47,695 bases of DNA from an uncultured Ruminococcus sp. GTDB taxonomy: Bacteria > Bacillota > Clostridia > Oscillospirales > Acutalibacteraceae. Below the pieces are notes generated by a model. It saw only the letters and a list, made by a program, of their open reading frames with translations, was not told where the DNA came from and searched no databases. The position numbers and the translations under genes are program-made. The stretch spans positions 1 through 47,695 of the forward strand of contig CADCOE010000022.1 of assembly GCA_902802985.1 (NCBI GenBank). Reading direction: 5' to 3'. Each line of letters starts with the position of its first letter. Within the stretch, counting starts at the first letter, position 1. Of this stretch, positions 34,930 through 43,592 are shown piece by piece.

Positions 34930-36348
34930 TCAAAGTGACTGTATCAATTCTTTGATTTTATTTTCTGCTGCGAGAGCATCCGCTTTGCCGCGGCTGTTTT
35001 TCATAACATAGCCGACTAAGGACTTGATCGCTTTTTCTTTGCCGTTTTTGTAATCGCTGACGGCGTTGGGGTTGTTTTCTACAGCCTGTTGGCAAAGCTC
35101 ATTGAAAGTGTTTTCATCCAGACCTGCCATATCGCTGTCAGAAAGCAGTTCACTGGGTTTTTTGCCGGTTTCGAGCATTTTGTCAAGCGTAGACTTGGCG
35201 AGGTTCATACGAATTTTTCCGCTGTCAATGAGCTTGATCAGTTCGTTCAAGCTTTCTGCGGATACATTGATATTGAAAGCTTCTTTTTCAGCTTCATTTT
35301 CAACGTGTCTGAATATCTGACCAATAATGAAGTTGGCGGCTGTTTTTGGGTTTTTGGTGCCCTTGATGGCTTCTTCGTAATATTCGGCGATTTTTTTGTA
35401 TTTGGTAAGCAGCTGTGCATCTGCTTCGGGCAGTCCCAATTCTTCGATGTATCTCTTTTGTTTTGCAAAAGGGAGTTCCGGCAGTGTTGCCTTGATTTCC
35501 TCCACCTTTTTGCGGGGAACATTGATGGTGACGAGATCAGGATCACGAAAATAACGGTAGTCATTTGCGTCCTCTTTGCCACGCATTGATGATGTTGTAT
35601 TGGTGACATCGTCATAGCGGAGAGTTTCCTGTACCACTTTTTCGCCGCTTTCAATCAAATCAACCTGACGGTTAAATTCATATTCCATTGCTTTTGCAAT
35701 GAAGTTAATGGAGTTCATATTTTTGATTTCGGTTCGGGTGCCGAGGGTTTCGCTGCCAACGGGGCGAACAGAAATGTTGACATCACACCGCATAGAACCT
35801 TCCTGCATTTTGCAGTCTGAAACGCCAATGTAACGCATTATCAACTGGAGCTTTTCGACATATTCACGAGCTTCGTCTATCGAACGAATATCCGGTTCGG
35901 AAACGATCTCTATCAATGGGACGCCGCCACGGTTATAGTCAACTAAAGTATTGCCTCTGCTGTGAACCAGTTTACCGGCATCTTCTTCAATATGAATTCT
36001 GGTAAGACGTATTTTTCTTCCGTTGGACAGTTCAATATAGCCGTGCTCGCACAGCGGCATATCAAATTGTGAGATCTGATATGCCTTGGGAAGGTCGGGA
36101 TAGCAGTAGTTTTTTCTGTCCATCTTGGAAATTTCGGCAATTTCGCAGTTGGTTGCCAGACCTGCTTTGACGGCATATTCAACCACTTTTTTGTTCAGCT
36201 TGGGAAGTGTGCCCGGCAGTCCAATACAAACAGGACAGCAATGGGTATTCGGGTCACCGCCAAACTGTGTGGTGCAGGAGCAAAATATCTTTGTATTTGT
36301 AGCAAGCTCGACGTGTGTTTCAAAGCCTGCGACCATCTCATATTTCAT
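34930..36348 (-). CDS. gatB: Asp-tRNA(Asn)/Glu-tRNA(Gln) amidotransferase subunit B
   Basis: The 472-residue kinase/transamidase subunit of GatCAB activates the aspartyl or glutamyl group on tRNA and amidates it with ammonia from GatA. The zinc-type cysteines (CSCTT, HCCPVC), GLPGTLP, NRGGVPLIEIVSEPD and the C-terminal Yqey-like tRNA-binding domain are visible. It is the last gene of the reverse-strand operon aspS2-gatC-gatA-gatB and lies 34 bases after gatA. Confidence 0.96.
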   Translation of the reverse strand: MKYEMVAGFETHVELATNTKIFCSCTTQFGGDPNTHCCPVCIGLPGTLPKLNKKVVEYAVKAGLATNCEIAEISKMDRKNYCYPDLPKAYQISQFDMPLCEHGYIELSNGRKIRLTRIHIEEDAGKLVHSRGNTLVDYNRGGVPLIEIVSEPDIRSIDEAREYVEKLQLIMRYIGVSDCKMQEGSMRCDVNISVRPVGSETLGTRTEIKNMNSINFIAKAMEYEFNRQVDLIESGEKVVQETLRYDDVTNTTSSMRGKEDANDYRYFRDPDLVTINVPRKKVEEIKATLPELPFAKQKRYIEELGLPEADAQLLTKYKKIAEYYEEAIKGTKNPKTAANFIIGQIFRHVENEAEKEAFNINVSAESLNELIKLIDSGKIRMNLAKSTLDKMLETGKKPSELLSDSDMAGLDENTFNELCQQAVENNPNAVSDYKNGKEKAIKSLVGYVMKNSRGKADALAAENKIKELIQSL

Positions 36349-36382
36349 ATCTGTGTCATTCCTTTCTTGCTCTCACGTTGAT

Positions 36383-37843
36383 TTACAGTTTAACGCCGAA
36401 ATCAGCCGCTTTGAACATATTTGCCGCATTTTCATACTGCCACGCCGCATTAAGGATTTTTGCTTCGCCAAAGGTGTTGCCGATCAACTGCATACCAATG
36501 GGCAGTCCCTTTTTGTCAAAGCCGCACGGTACAGACACACCGGGCAGCCCTGCAATATTGACAGGTACTGTACAGATGTCAGTAAGATAAGTTTCAATCG
36601 GATCGCTGACGGCGTGACCATTTTCAAAAGCTGTCATCGGAACAGTAGGCGCAAGAATAACATCACAGCCGGTAAATGCATTTTTAAAAGCATTGACGAT
36701 CGTACCTCTGAGATTTTGTGCTTTTTTGTAGTAAGCATCATAATAGCCGGAACTGAGTACGTATGTACCAAGAAGAATTCTTTTTTTGACTTCATCACCA
36801 AATCCGTTGCTTCTGGTTTTCTTGATCATATCGTTAACATCAAAGTAGTTGTCGGCTTTATAGCCGTAACGGATACCATCATAACGTCCGAGGTTGGAGG
36901 ATGCCTCTGCACAAGCAAGAATATAGTAAACAGGCAGGGCATATTTTAATGCAGGCAGATCAAAGTAAACGATTTCTGCTCCCAGTGATTGGTAAATGTC
37001 TGTTGCTTTTTGAATAGCTTCTTTGACTTCATCACGCACACCGTCCAGATATTCCTTAGCTATACCGATCTTCATACCCTTGATGTCATTTTTGAGGGTA
37101 TCGGTAACAGGAGCTTCTTTGCGCCCCTGGGAGGTAGAGTCTTTTTCGTCATATTCTGAAACGGCATCAAAGACAGCAGCAGCGTCCTCTACACTTGTGG
37201 TAATAGGACCTATCTGGTCGAAGCTGGAGGCATAAGCGATCAGACCATAACGAGATACTGCGCCATAGGTGGGCTTCAAGCCAACGATACCGCAAAAGCT
37301 GGCAGGCTGACGGATAGAACCGCCGGTGTCCGAGCCAAGACCGTAAACGGCAATATTGCCGCCGACCGCTGAGGCAACGCCGCCCGAACTGCCGCCTGCT
37401 ACGTGATCTGTGTTGTGGGGATTTTTAGCTCCTCCGAAACAGGAAGTTTCGCAAGAGGAACCCATTGCAAATTCGTCCATATTCGTTTTGCCGAGAAGAA
37501 CGGCATTTTGTTTTTTGAGAATATTCCATACGGTTGCATCATAAATGGGGACATAATCCTCCAGTATTTTAGAGCAGCAGGTTGTTTTGATACCATCTGT
37601 AGAAATATTGTCCTTGAGGGTCATCGGAATACCTTCCAGCAGACCGATGGTTTCCCCTTTAGCGATTTTTTCATCGACTGTTCTGGCAGCCGAAAGAGCT
37701 GTTTCGGGAGTAACCGTTACATAGGCATTCAATGCTGCGTTGTCCTTTTGGATGGCGTCAATATATGTTTGTGTCAGCTCCGTACAGGAAATTTCTTTGT
37801 TTGCGAGCATTCCGTGGAGCTTTACAATTTTACTCTCACTCAT
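36383..37843 (-). CDS. gatA: Asp-tRNA(Asn)/Glu-tRNA(Gln) amidotransferase subunit A
   Basis: A 486-residue amidase-signature enzyme that releases ammonia from glutamine. The catalytic triad is visible as Lys77 (MTLKDNI), Ser152 (AGGSSGG) and Ser176 (DTGGSIRQP). Length and order in the operon are normal. It lies 36 bases behind gatC and delivers ammonia through a channel to GatB. Confidence 0.97.
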   Translation of the reverse strand: MSESKIVKLHGMLANKEISCTELTQTYIDAIQKDNAALNAYVTVTPETALSAARTVDEKIAKGETIGLLEGIPMTLKDNISTDGIKTTCCSKILEDYVPIYDATVWNILKKQNAVLLGKTNMDEFAMGSSCETSCFGGAKNPHNTDHVAGGSSGGVASAVGGNIAVYGLGSDTGGSIRQPASFCGIVGLKPTYGAVSRYGLIAYASSFDQIGPITTSVEDAAAVFDAVSEYDEKDSTSQGRKEAPVTDTLKNDIKGMKIGIAKEYLDGVRDEVKEAIQKATDIYQSLGAEIVYFDLPALKYALPVYYILACAEASSNLGRYDGIRYGYKADNYFDVNDMIKKTRSNGFGDEVKKRILLGTYVLSSGYYDAYYKKAQNLRGTIVNAFKNAFTGCDVILAPTVPMTAFENGHAVSDPIETYLTDICTVPVNIAGLPGVSVPCGFDKKGLPIGMQLIGNTFGEAKILNAAWQYENAANMFKAADFGVKL

Positions 37844-37879
37844 TTATTTCACCTCAATCGAGTTATTGTATGCCGAATA

Positions 37880-38161
37880 TCATTTCATAATATTCTTGAC
37901 AAGGAAACAGCCATCATCACTGTCTTTTGCGTTTGCCAGAATTTTTTCACGGTCATATGAGGGTACTACTTCATCCTCACGGAGTACGTTGGAAAGGTTG
38001 TTGATGTTGTCAAAATCCGTACCTTCATCGGAAGCGTTGTTGATTGTATCGGCAAACGCAATAATTTTATCCATATCTGCCGTAAGTCCGTCAATTTCGT
38101 CCTCAGCGACAAACAGTTTTGAGAGAATGGCAATTTTCATAATTTCTTCTTTGCTTACCAT
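37880..38161 (-). CDS. gatC: Asp-tRNA(Asn)/Glu-tRNA(Gln) amidotransferase subunit C
   Basis: The small 93-residue subunit wraps around GatA and GatB and stabilises them. It shows ILSKLFVAEDEI at the start and the VLREDEVVPSYDREKIL segment typical of the family. ATG 38161 is chosen because GAAAGGAGA lies just before it; the longer in-frame upstream reading has no ribosome site and no family similarity. Confidence 0.93.
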   Translation of the reverse strand: MVSKEEIMKIAILSKLFVAEDEIDGLTADMDKIIAFADTINNASDEGTDFDNINNLSNVLREDEVVPSYDREKILANAKDSDDGCFLVKNIMK

Positions 38162-38256
38162 AAATTCGTTCTCCTTTCCGAATTTTTGATATGTTGAGTT
38201 GGCAGAAGGGAAGCTTTGCTCTCTGCAAAAAGCGATTACAACAAAAGATTTTGGGT

Positions 38257-38290
38257 GACTTGACTGCAGGAGAGACTCCGCAGTCAAATC
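38257..38290 (-). promoter_or_regulatory. Hairpin in the aspS2-gatC intergenic region
   Basis: GATTTGACTGC and GCAGTCAAGTC (read on the reverse strand, 38290-38280 and 38267-38257) form an 11-bp stem with one G-T pair and a 12-base loop. No T-run follows at once, so it is more likely an mRNA-processing or stability element than a full terminator. Confidence 0.5.
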
Positions 38291-38300
38291 ACTTCTCTGA

Positions 38301-40049
38301 TCAGCGGATCTTGATGTGGACTTCACGCAGCTGTTGTTCGGTTACTTCCGTGGGTGAGCCGAGAAGCAAATCCTGTGCATTGCTGTTCATCGGGAAAGCA
38401 ATGACCTCACGAATATTTTCTTCGCCGGCCAGCAGCATTAACATTCTGTCAAGACCCGGTGCCATACCTGCATGAGGGGGAGCACCATATTTGAAGGCAT
38501 TGTAAAGAGATTTGAATTTGTTTTTCAGATCATCTTCACTGTAGCCGGCAATGTCAAACGCTTTGATCATAATATCAAGATCGTGGTTACGGACAGCACC
38601 GGAGGAAAGCTCTACACCGTCGCATACAATGTCATACTGATAGGCAAGTACTTCTGTAGGATCTTTTTCCAGAAGTGCCTGCATACCGCCTTGGGGCATT
38701 GAGAAAGGATTGTGGGTGAAGATAACTTTTCCTGTCTGCTCATCGATTTCATACATCGGGAAATCGGTAATAAAGCAAAGTTCAAAACGACTCTCATCAA
38801 TAAGGTTAAGACGTCTGGCAACCTCTGTACGAATTTGTCCTGCCAGTTTCGGAGCCATATCCTTAGTGTCAGCAATAAAGTAAATGACATCACCGGCTTT
38901 TGAAGCGTTGATTTCAATTAATTTTTCACGGTCGCCTTCTTTGAGGAACTTGTCGATCGGACCATCAAATGTCATATCATCACGAACTTTGACATATCCC
39001 AGACCTTTCATTCCGATAGACAGTGCAAATTCCTCCATATTTTTGAACCATTTTTTTGATTGTGCGGACGCCCCCGGAACATTAATGGAGCGAACGGTTT
39101 TCTTTCGGAATGGAGCAAAGTCGGTTTCTTCAAACATCGGACTGATGTCCTTAATGAGAAGGGGATTTCTGAGGTCAGGTTTATCGGTACCGTAGGTGAG
39201 CATTGCTTCTGCAAAGGGAATGCGTCTGAACGGGGGTTTAGATACTTCTTTGTTGGAGAATTTCTTAAAAGTTTCATAAAGAACTTCTTCTGCTACGGCA
39301 AAAACATCATCCTGCTCGGCGAAAGCCATTTCAAAGTCAAGCTGATAAAACTCTCCGGGGGAGCGGTCGGCTCTGGCGTCCTCGTCACGGAAACAGGGAG
39401 CGATCTGAAAATAGCGGTCAAATCCTGATACCATCAGCAGCTGTTTAAAAATCTGGGGAGCCTGGGGCAATGCGTAGAACATTCCCTTATGTTTTCTGCT
39501 GGGAATGAGATAATCTCTGGCACCTTCGGGTGAGGAGCAGGAAAGAATGGGTGTCTGAATTTCAAGGAAGCCCATTTCCGTCATTTTATTTCTCAAAAAA
39601 GAGATCAGCTGTGAACGCATTACAATATTGTTATGTACTTTTTTATTACGAAGATCAAGGAAACGGTATTTCAGTCTGATGTCTTCTTTAACATCGGTCG
39701 AAGAAGCCACTTCAAAGGGAAGAGCGGAAGGTGCTTTGCCCAGAACCGTAATATCCTCTGAGTGAATTTCCACTGTACCGGTGGCAATTTTAGGGTTAAT
39801 GGTATCTTCGTCACGCTTGGTTACTTCTCCGCTGACAGTTACTGTACATTCTTTATTAATGTTATCGAGGAGTTTCTCATTGTGTACAACAACCTGCACC
39901 ACGCCATAGTGGTCACGAATATCGAGAAACATAACACCGCCGTGGTCACGGATATTTTCTACCCATCCGGCAACTCTTACTTTCTTTCCTATGTCAGACT
40001 CTCTTAGGTCACCGCAAAAATGTGTGCGGTATTTATTCTCTCTAAGCAT
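38301..40049 (-). CDS. aspS2: Aspartyl-tRNA synthetase 2 (probably non-discriminating)
   Basis: A 582-residue second bacterial-type AspRS with OB domain, class II core, GAD insertion and motif 3 GMAPGLDRMLML. In the OB domain it has His36 (NIRDHGG) and Asp82 (KRDED), whereas the hisS-linked enzyme has Leu and Lys. His at the first position is the state of the non-discriminating Pseudomonas enzyme. Motif 2 reads ADRSPGEFYQLD, with one more residue than ADRQPEFTQID in AspS1; this form and the C-terminus (QLREVHIKIR) recall alphaproteobacterial enzymes. With gatCAB behind it, it should make Asp-tRNA(Asn) for conversion to Asn-tRNA(Asn). The start ATG 40049 follows AAAGGA. Confidence 0.93.
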   Translation of the reverse strand: MLRENKYRTHFCGDLRESDIGKKVRVAGWVENIRDHGGVMFLDIRDHYGVVQVVVHNEKLLDNINKECTVTVSGEVTKRDEDTINPKIATGTVEIHSEDITVLGKAPSALPFEVASSTDVKEDIRLKYRFLDLRNKKVHNNIVMRSQLISFLRNKMTEMGFLEIQTPILSCSSPEGARDYLIPSRKHKGMFYALPQAPQIFKQLLMVSGFDRYFQIAPCFRDEDARADRSPGEFYQLDFEMAFAEQDDVFAVAEEVLYETFKKFSNKEVSKPPFRRIPFAEAMLTYGTDKPDLRNPLLIKDISPMFEETDFAPFRKKTVRSINVPGASAQSKKWFKNMEEFALSIGMKGLGYVKVRDDMTFDGPIDKFLKEGDREKLIEINASKAGDVIYFIADTKDMAPKLAGQIRTEVARRLNLIDESRFELCFITDFPMYEIDEQTGKVIFTHNPFSMPQGGMQALLEKDPTEVLAYQYDIVCDGVELSSGAVRNHDLDIMIKAFDIAGYSEDDLKNKFKSLYNAFKYGAPPHAGMAPGLDRMLMLLAGEENIREVIAFPMNSNAQDLLLGSPTEVTEQQLREVHIKIR

Positions 40050-40124
40050 AATTATCTTTTCCTTTCATAGCCGTTTTGTTGCCGTATTATGATTTTGACA
40101 TAAAAATACAGCTTTAACTGTACT

Positions 40125-40153
40125 ATTATACCATTAAAGCCGCCATCTTTCAA
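40125..40153 (-). promoter_or_regulatory. Sigma-A promoter of aspS2-gatCAB
   Basis: Reverse strand: TTGAAA (40153-40148), 17 bases, TATAAT (40130-40125). The leader is only about 70 bases, too short for a T-box; it has a small TACAG/CTGTA hairpin. Confidence 0.8.
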
Positions 40154-40182
40154 TCTTTTTATTTTGAATTTTGTAAACATTT

Positions 40183-40313
40183 CCCGATGCAGGGAGGCGA
40201 TGAGTACAGGCAGTCGAGGGGCTGTCTGCCCCTTCTGATGCCTCGGCAAGCCTTTGCAAAGACTTGCGTGAAACTTTTGTGTCAACATTCAGGCGCTCAA
40301 TGCGAATTTTTTT
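40183..40313 (-). repeat. GC-rich palindromic intergenic repeat (REP-like) at the 3' end of spoIIR
   Basis: This block of about 130 bases is richer in GC than its flanks and contains nested inverted repeats: GCAAG-C-CTTTGCAAAG-A-CTTGC (40246-40267) and GGGGC/GCCCC around 40218-40232. It has no ribosome site or recognisable protein. A fragment similar to its 40260-40285 part (CTTGnGTGnAACTTTT...GTGTCAA) occurs at 3671-3696. This suggests a dispersed family, but only one complete copy is in the window. Confidence 0.5.
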
Positions 40314-40917
40314 GATTGTTACGCTCAAAACAGGAACATAATTCTTCCCACCATTCCACTATCTTGAATTTCACACGATACGTTTCCGTATCCGAAACAA
40401 TTTTCTTTTCCTGTTCATTCATTGCTTTATTGAGTTCATCATCGCTCTGTGCTGATGGTAAACACAATGATGGATAGAGTACACACCACCAATTATGTCC
40501 CTTGCCGCTGCCGATAACAATTCGCAATGCGTCATAATTTCCGGCAGGCAGGGTAAAATGTTCATATGTCCTGGTTTTGAATGGCATTTTAGCAATATAT
40601 GCATCAACGTGATAGCGATAGCCATAGCGATAAATCAGTGATTGTGCGTAATTTTTGATGTCATCCAGATGTGCTTCGGCAAGAGCCATTGATTGCTCTT
40701 TGCTTTTAGAACAGGCAAAAATAGTTTCGGTATATTGCAGTATACCGTCACGAATTTTAAGTTTAAGCTGCTGATCCTCATTGCTGTCGGAATTAGCGAG
40801 AATATGAAGTCGGAATACTTCATTACTGATGTCGTCACATGCACCGCAAAAACCTGTCATTGACATCATACAACAAATGATGAATGAACAACATAGTGCC
40901 TTAAAGAACATTCTCAT
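40297..40917 (-). CDS. spoIIR: Stage II sporulation protein R
   Basis: A 206-residue secreted signalling protein made in the forespore that triggers SpoIIGA to process pro-sigma-E in the mother cell. It shows a signal peptide (residues 1-26), then RLHILANSDSNEDQQLKLKI (family motif), LPAGNYDALRIVIGSGKGHN and WWCVLYPSLCLP. GGGAGG lies 9 bases before ATG 40917. The last codons (RNNQKNSH) and the stop fall inside the start of the repeat described above, so the C-terminus was probably reshaped by its insertion. Confidence 0.93.
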   Translation of the reverse strand: MRMFFKALCCSFIICCMMSMTGFCGACDDISNEVFRLHILANSDSNEDQQLKLKIRDGILQYTETIFACSKSKEQSMALAEAHLDDIKNYAQSLIYRYGYRYHVDAYIAKMPFKTRTYEHFTLPAGNYDALRIVIGSGKGHNWWCVLYPSLCLPSAQSDDELNKAMNEQEKKIVSDTETYRVKFKIVEWWEELCSCFERNNQKNSH

Positions 40918-40999
40918 AACAATAACCTCCCGAAAATTCTTAATGATAATATGGGTGAAAAATTCGGGATTTATTCATCGGAAATATCAGACAAAAATT

Positions 41000-41029
41000 T
41001 GAGGCAGACACTCTATGGTGTCTGCCTCA
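41000..41029 (-). terminator. Terminator of the Cthe_2159-type lipoprotein gene
   Basis: A 12-bp perfect stem (TGAGGCAGACAC / GTGTCTGCCTCA) is followed on the reverse strand by AATTTTTG. Confidence 0.85.
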
Positions 41030-41060
41030 CGGAAACAAGGATCTGATTTTTCAGCAATGA

Positions 41061-43328
41061 TTAAAGAGTTGTTTGTTCTGAAGTTGTTTGTTGCCGATCG
41101 GAATTTTTGTGTTTAGCACCTCCTCTATCGGGCATCTGTCCGTCACTTGGCATTTGTCCGTTATCGGGCATTTGTCCGTCACTTGGCATTTGTCCGTTAT
41201 TGGGCATCTGTCCGTCACTCGGCATTTGACCATTATTAGGCATTTGTCTGTCATTTGGCATTTGACCTTGATTAAAGTTCCGGTTCATACCACCCATACC
41301 GCCTGAGTAAGTTGTGATACCCTCGGAATTAACATAGGTGACGGTATCAGAGAGAGTAAAGGATGTGTATTCGCTGCCGCCCGATACCACTGCTTTGCTG
41401 TAGTAGCCGTGAACGGAATCACCTGTTATTTTACCGCCTGTGTATATTTTGTAGGTTTCACCGCTTTTTAATTCCGGCGAAGTAAAGATAACACAGCCGA
41501 AACTCTTTTGAGGAGTGATTGCTGCCACTACACTGCCGCTGTTGTCAGTGATGTATACGGGAGTATTGGCGGATTGCGATTGATCAAAGAGAACAGCGAT
41601 CGTGCTTTGTGAAGATGACTCAGAGGGCATTTCCAGCATATCCGATGTACCTGCACCGATGATGGTGCCGCCGCTGAGATCGAAGCCGCCGTTATGATCG
41701 AGAATACCGTTGCCGCCGCTGGTAGTGCCATTAATGACAACTGTACCGCCGCTCATTATTACATCGCCGTTGCTGTCCAGACCGTCACCTTCGGCATCAA
41801 TGTAAATGGTGCCGCCGCTGATGGTGAGTGTTGGTGTTTCGGATGATGAACTGTCGGTAGTGTCGTTTTTGTCTGTCTGTGCGGTGGTTTGTATATTGGC
41901 AGTGTTGTTGGTATTATCTGTATTTCTCATACCGTGTCTGCCAAACTGCATATCACCATCCATACCGCCAAATCCGCTTTGATCGTTGCCGCCCGAGCAG
42001 TTGATGCCGTCATCGGTCGATGTAATATCCATTGTACCGCCTGAAATAGTAATATTGTTGCCTTCAAGACCTTCATAGGATTGTTCAACAGTAATCTTGC
42101 CATTTTTGATCGTAAGGGTATTGTCAGTATGGATACCGTCATCGCCCGATTGAATATTGATCGTGCCGCCTGCTATGGTCAAGTCACCGTTGCTGTGGAG
42201 AGCGTCATCATAGGAATTAACCGTAACGGTACCGTTATTGACAGTAAGGTTGGAGCCGGACTTAAGTCCTTTCAGACTGTCGCTGTCAGTGGATGATGAC
42301 TGATTGTTCTGACCAAAGCCGCCGGAATTGCGGGATGAAGTTTTGTTTTCTGCTGCACCGCCGCCGGAAACGACATTGATCGTACCGCTGTTGACAACAA
42401 GGTTTTGTTCAGCCTGAATACCGTCTTTGGCAGCGGTAACGGTGATTTCGGCATTTTCAATGTAAACATTGCCTTTTTCAGTGGTATCCTCTTTGGAATA
42501 CGTTGAACGAAGTCCATCACCGCTTGATGCCGTTACGGTAATGTTGCCTCCTTCGATAGCGAGATTATCCTTTCCCGTGATACCGTGATGGGCTGCCGTA
42601 ACGTTGATCGTTCCGCTGGAAATACGGACGGTATCTTTACCGGTAATGCCGTTATGGGCATTGCCTGTTACATTCAGCGTGCCGCTGCCAAGAATAGTAA
42701 GGTCATCTTTTACAAAGATAGCAGCATTCGGGCCGTCAGAATTGTCATCGCTTTCCGAGGAAGTATCGCTTTTCGAGGAAGCATCACTTTCCGAGGAGGT
42801 ATCGGATTTGACATAGCTGCTGCCGTCCGAAACAGTGTTGGTGGTTCCTTCATTGAGAAGAAGAATTGTTTTTTCGCATTGGGAAGCATAAATCGCAGAG
42901 GTGGTTTTGCTGGTAATTTCGGCATTATCCAAAACCAGTTTGACAACATCTTTTTTGCCTGCATCAATGACAATATTTCCGTCAGACATTTTACCGCTGA
43001 TGATATAAGTGCCTGACGATGTAATTGTAACGGTTGAACCGCTGACTTTTGCACCGTTTCCTGTCACAGTTGCCGAAGAACCGTTTAAGGTGATTTTGGC
43101 AGACTCATTTTCATTGTAGGAAGTATCGGTATCATTTTCGTCAAACTCAACGCTTGATGGTGTTGTGCTGGCACTGGATACTACACTGACTGATGTATCG
43201 GAAGAGGATTTTTCTGTATTCGATGAGGTGTCAGAGCATCCGCTGAGAAAAGCGGAGCCTGCCAGTGCGGCACAAAGACATATGGCGAACAATTTTCTTT
43301 GCATTTTTTGCATTTTATATTCTTTCAT
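41061..43328 (-). CDS. Cthe_2159-type carbohydrate-binding beta-helix lipoprotein
   Basis: A 755-residue protein with a lipoprotein signal peptide (basic n-region, hydrophobic core, lipobox LSGC at about residues 28-31), so it is likely tethered to the outer face of the membrane. A Ser/Thr-rich linker follows. The main body is the Cthe_2159 (DUF4353) family beta-helix: ITITSSGTYIISGKMSDGNI, then many turns such as NVVSGGG, ISGGTMDITSTDDGINCSGG and ISGGTIYIDAEGDGLDSNGD. The founding member binds cellulose and pectin-like polymers. The tail holds eight GQMPxD-type hexapeptides and a Gln/Thr-rich end. AAAGGAGA precedes ATG 43328. It is transcribed alone. Confidence 0.88.
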   Translation of the reverse strand: MKEYKMQKMQRKLFAICLCAALAGSAFLSGCSDTSSNTEKSSSDTSVSVVSSASTTPSSVEFDENDTDTSYNENESAKITLNGSSATVTGNGAKVSGSTVTITSSGTYIISGKMSDGNIVIDAGKKDVVKLVLDNAEITSKTTSAIYASQCEKTILLLNEGTTNTVSDGSSYVKSDTSSESDASSKSDTSSESDDNSDGPNAAIFVKDDLTILGSGTLNVTGNAHNGITGKDTVRISSGTINVTAAHHGITGKDNLAIEGGNITVTASSGDGLRSTYSKEDTTEKGNVYIENAEITVTAAKDGIQAEQNLVVNSGTINVVSGGGAAENKTSSRNSGGFGQNNQSSSTDSDSLKGLKSGSNLTVNNGTVTVNSYDDALHSNGDLTIAGGTINIQSGDDGIHTDNTLTIKNGKITVEQSYEGLEGNNITISGGTMDITSTDDGINCSGGNDQSGFGGMDGDMQFGRHGMRNTDNTNNTANIQTTAQTDKNDTTDSSSSETPTLTISGGTIYIDAEGDGLDSNGDVIMSGGTVVINGTTSGGNGILDHNGGFDLSGGTIIGAGTSDMLEMPSESSSQSTIAVLFDQSQSANTPVYITDNSGSVVAAITPQKSFGCVIFTSPELKSGETYKIYTGGKITGDSVHGYYSKAVVSGGSEYTSFTLSDTVTYVNSEGITTYSGGMGGMNRNFNQGQMPNDRQMPNNGQMPSDGQMPNNGQMPSDGQMPDNGQMPSDGQMPDRGGAKHKNSDRQQTTSEQTTL
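41124..41267 (-). repeat. Eight 18-bp units encoding GQMP(S/N/D)(D/N/R)
   Basis: In-frame hexapeptide repeat near the C-terminus of the carbohydrate-binding lipoprotein, partly organised as a 36-bp pair (GQMPNN-GQMPSD). It is coding, not intergenic, and has no spacers. Confidence 0.9.
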
Positions 43329-43592
43329 CTGACAACATCTCCTTTTGATAGATGATATATTTCAGGTTGGTTTGGTTTGTTTGATTGTATTATACGCAGA
43401 ATATGCGAAAGCAATATGATTTTACTGTAAAATGAATGTAAATATAAACTTAAAAAAAATACAGAAAATGAATATGGATCCGTTGTTAAAGAAAAATTAA
43501 TAGTGATTTCATACTATTTTTTGCAAAATAGGGATGATTTTTTTGTTTTTTTATTGTATAATTAGCGTATAAAATATAACGAGGCGTATAAT

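Noticed and set aside
40050..40160. T-box leader before aspS2
   Set aside because: The promoter lies only about 75 bases from the start codon, and no T-box sequence or antiterminator is seen.
40134..40328. Reverse-strand open frame (64 codons) upstream of aspS2
   Set aside because: It lies wholly in the palindromic repeat and the aspS2 promoter region and has no ribosome site.
41124..41267. Short regular repeats that might suggest a CRISPR array
   Set aside because: The repeats are contiguous 18-bp units in frame within a protein, with no spacers and no cas genes.
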